Below, in pieces: positions 63,166 through 64,000 of a DNA stretch of 64,000 bases (its first letter is position 1; each line of letters starts with the position of its first letter). The notes below the pieces were generated by a model that saw only the letters and a program-made list of their open reading frames with translations, was not told the origin of the DNA and did no database searches. The stretch spans positions 112,656,025 to 112,720,024 of the forward strand of contig JASEVX010000001.1 in assembly GCA_031761405.1 (NCBI GenBank), written 5' to 3'. This DNA is from Serripes groenlandicus (taxonomy: Eukaryota; Mollusca; Bivalvia; Cardiida; Cardiidae). Position numbers and translations under genes: made by a program.

Positions 63166-63571
63166 ACTTATCATAACAGGGCTTGTGTTCAATACAAATA
63201 GTTGATTATCTTTGGTACAAATTGAAATTTATCATAACCTCTTGTCCATTATATAGTCTTTAGTATTAGTCTTATATGTCAATTTTCATGATCAGACTTT
63301 AACTCTATTCATCTCATGCACTTAAAACATAGAGCCTGCCAGGATAAATATCCTACATAATACTTAAATCTTCAAATACCGATATCTGCATTACTAACTA
63401 CAGATTAAATTTGTCTAATGTTTGTGGATTTAAATGTATTTTTTTTTTATTTCTTCATGTGCAACGAAATATTGCGGCTTCTTGTTGATGCTTTGCATCA
63501 AACATTCGTCTTGTTTCAACTAAATTACTTTATTTCCTTGCTGATGATTAAATATTGTTAACTTATTTCAG
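63166..63571. other. Upstream intron sequence of the Ig exon
   Basis: It holds the H8 terminus (63400-63514), then a branch-like GCTGATGAT near 63540 and the pyrimidine-containing acceptor AACTTATTTCAG ending at 63571. No earlier exon of this gene is recognised in the window. Confidence 0.5.
63400..63514 (+). mobile_element. Helitron-like H8, 3' terminus beside the exon
   Basis: ACTACAGATTAAATTTGTC, TGTTTGTGGATTTAAATG, AACGAAATATTGCGGCTTC, hairpin TTGATGC-TTT-GCATCAA, then ACATTCGTCTTGT. It parallels 51190-51299 base for base apart from scattered changes and ends 57 bp before the exon. Confidence 0.72.
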
Positions 63572-63862
63572 GTTTGGAAGCTAATGAAGGTGAAACGTTG
63601 ACCTTGACTTGCCCACGACCTTCCCTTTCGCGGCCAGTAATTTGGGAAGGACCCCCAGAGTTGAGAAGATATGCTCGTGGTCTACAAGTAAATGTTGCCC
63701 TTTCAGCAGATCAAAGGTCGCGAATATCAGTGACTGGTAACCATGAGAGAGGGTACTATAACTTACAACTAAGAAATGTTAACAAATCCGACAGCGGAGA
63801 ATATAGATGTAGAATGGGATCTAGAAACATTAGATCTATTACCCTGAAAATTAAGACACAAG
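63572..63862 (+). CDS. Internal exon encoding one V-type immunoglobulin domain (partial gene)
   Basis: The acceptor (..TTATTTCAG, ends 63571) and donor (CAAG, then GTAAGATA from 63863) bracket 291 nt, a phase 1-1 exon of 97 codons, the usual format for a shuffled Ig domain. The protein shows LTLTC (first Cys, residue 13), VIWEG (core Trp, 24), a short RSRISV strand (Arg 50), and NVNKSDSGEYRC (Asp 73, Gly 75, Tyr 77, second Cys 79). The Cys spacing of 66 and the Arg/Asp pair suggest a V-type fold. No start codon, signal peptide or membrane segment is present; the frame opens with TTG only because upstream is intron. It is an extracellular Ig-superfamily protein by inference, either adhesion or immune-type. 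I cannot name the gene. Confidence 0.85.
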
Positions 63863-64000
63863 GTAAGATAGAGATATTTGCATTTTAATGGTTGAAGCTG
63901 TTTGCCCTCTTTTTATTAGTGTTTTTGTTGCATGAATTTAATTCAATTTTGTCCTCATATTACCTTTCTGTTGTCAAGGTCATTAATTAGAGATTTTCAA
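63863..64000. other. Downstream intron, start
   Basis: It begins GTAAGATA and stays AT-rich to the window end. The frame closes at 63888. GAGATTTTCAA at the very end is possibly the start of another P-MITE interior. Confidence 0.5.

Noticed and set aside
63866..63888. Reading the Ig frame on to its stop at 63888
   Set aside because: The consensus donor GTAAGATA at 63863 and the phase 1-1 length show that the codons after it are intron.

Overview
The window is repeat-dominated, AT-rich, intron- or intergenic-type DNA from an animal, most likely a mollusc and probably a bivalve. The reasons are tRNA-headed SINEs with a 3' domain of the type described for the molluscan V-SINE family RUDI (family name from memory), many Helitron-like elements with tandem-repeat cores of the kind common in bivalves, and one phase 1-1 immunoglobulin-domain exon with canonical splice sites at the far right. 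I see no bacterial-style operon, rRNA gene, CRISPR array or intact transposase. Nearly all short open frames are translations of repeats.

The most abundant component is one miniature inverted-repeat element, called P-MITE here. Full copies are about 230 bp. They begin CCCTTTCCC and end GGGAAAGGG, usually between TTAA duplications. They carry CTGCAGCAGACGAC-like subterminal inverted repeats and a central palindrome (GAAATTGC, short loop, GCAATTTC). About 80 full, partial or decayed copies were found by eye. '+' copies have the end reading GACGC..CTGACGCCTCTGC on the left; '-' copies have it on the right. TTAA and CCC ends suggest a piggyBac-like origin, but several copies have matching non-TTAA 4-bp flanks.

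The second component is a set of Helitron-like elements H1 to H9. Most with both ends visible have a 5' arm, a matching inverted arm near the 3' end, a short 3' hairpin, and a terminus CTTGT or CTAGT. Several have 130 to 160 bp tandem cores rich in AGGTCA. Further components are tRNA-derived SINEs, a palindromic MITE (PB), a 1 kb inverted-pair repeat (D), a TTAA element with a 17-bp inverted repeat (E), a Harbinger-like MITE, an ACCATGGT-rich transposon sitting in a 32-bp satellite, and a 28-bp minisatellite grown from a P-MITE end.

Layout: 1-11 kb holds P-MITEs, one SINE with clean target duplications and a 177-bp mini-Helitron. 11.2-12.8 kb is an H1 array. 13-27 kb mixes P-MITEs, PB MITEs, SINEs and the satellite/transposon block at 16.5-18.8 kb. 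27.4-29.1 kb is H6 inside a P-MITE. 30.1-33.3 kb has D and H5. 37-39.8 kb has H3 and H7. 40-49 kb has P-MITEs, an inverted H5 copy and the minisatellite. 49.8-51.9 kb is a third H5 with D inside. 52-54.8 kb is P-MITEs. 55-59.3 kb has H2 and H3. 59.5-63.2 kb has PB, nested P-MITEs, H9, E and tandem half P-MITEs. 63.57-63.86 kb is the Ig exon, whose gene continues to the right and probably also to the left beyond what I can recognise. The many nested insertions allow relative dating of the families. All family assignments are by eye.
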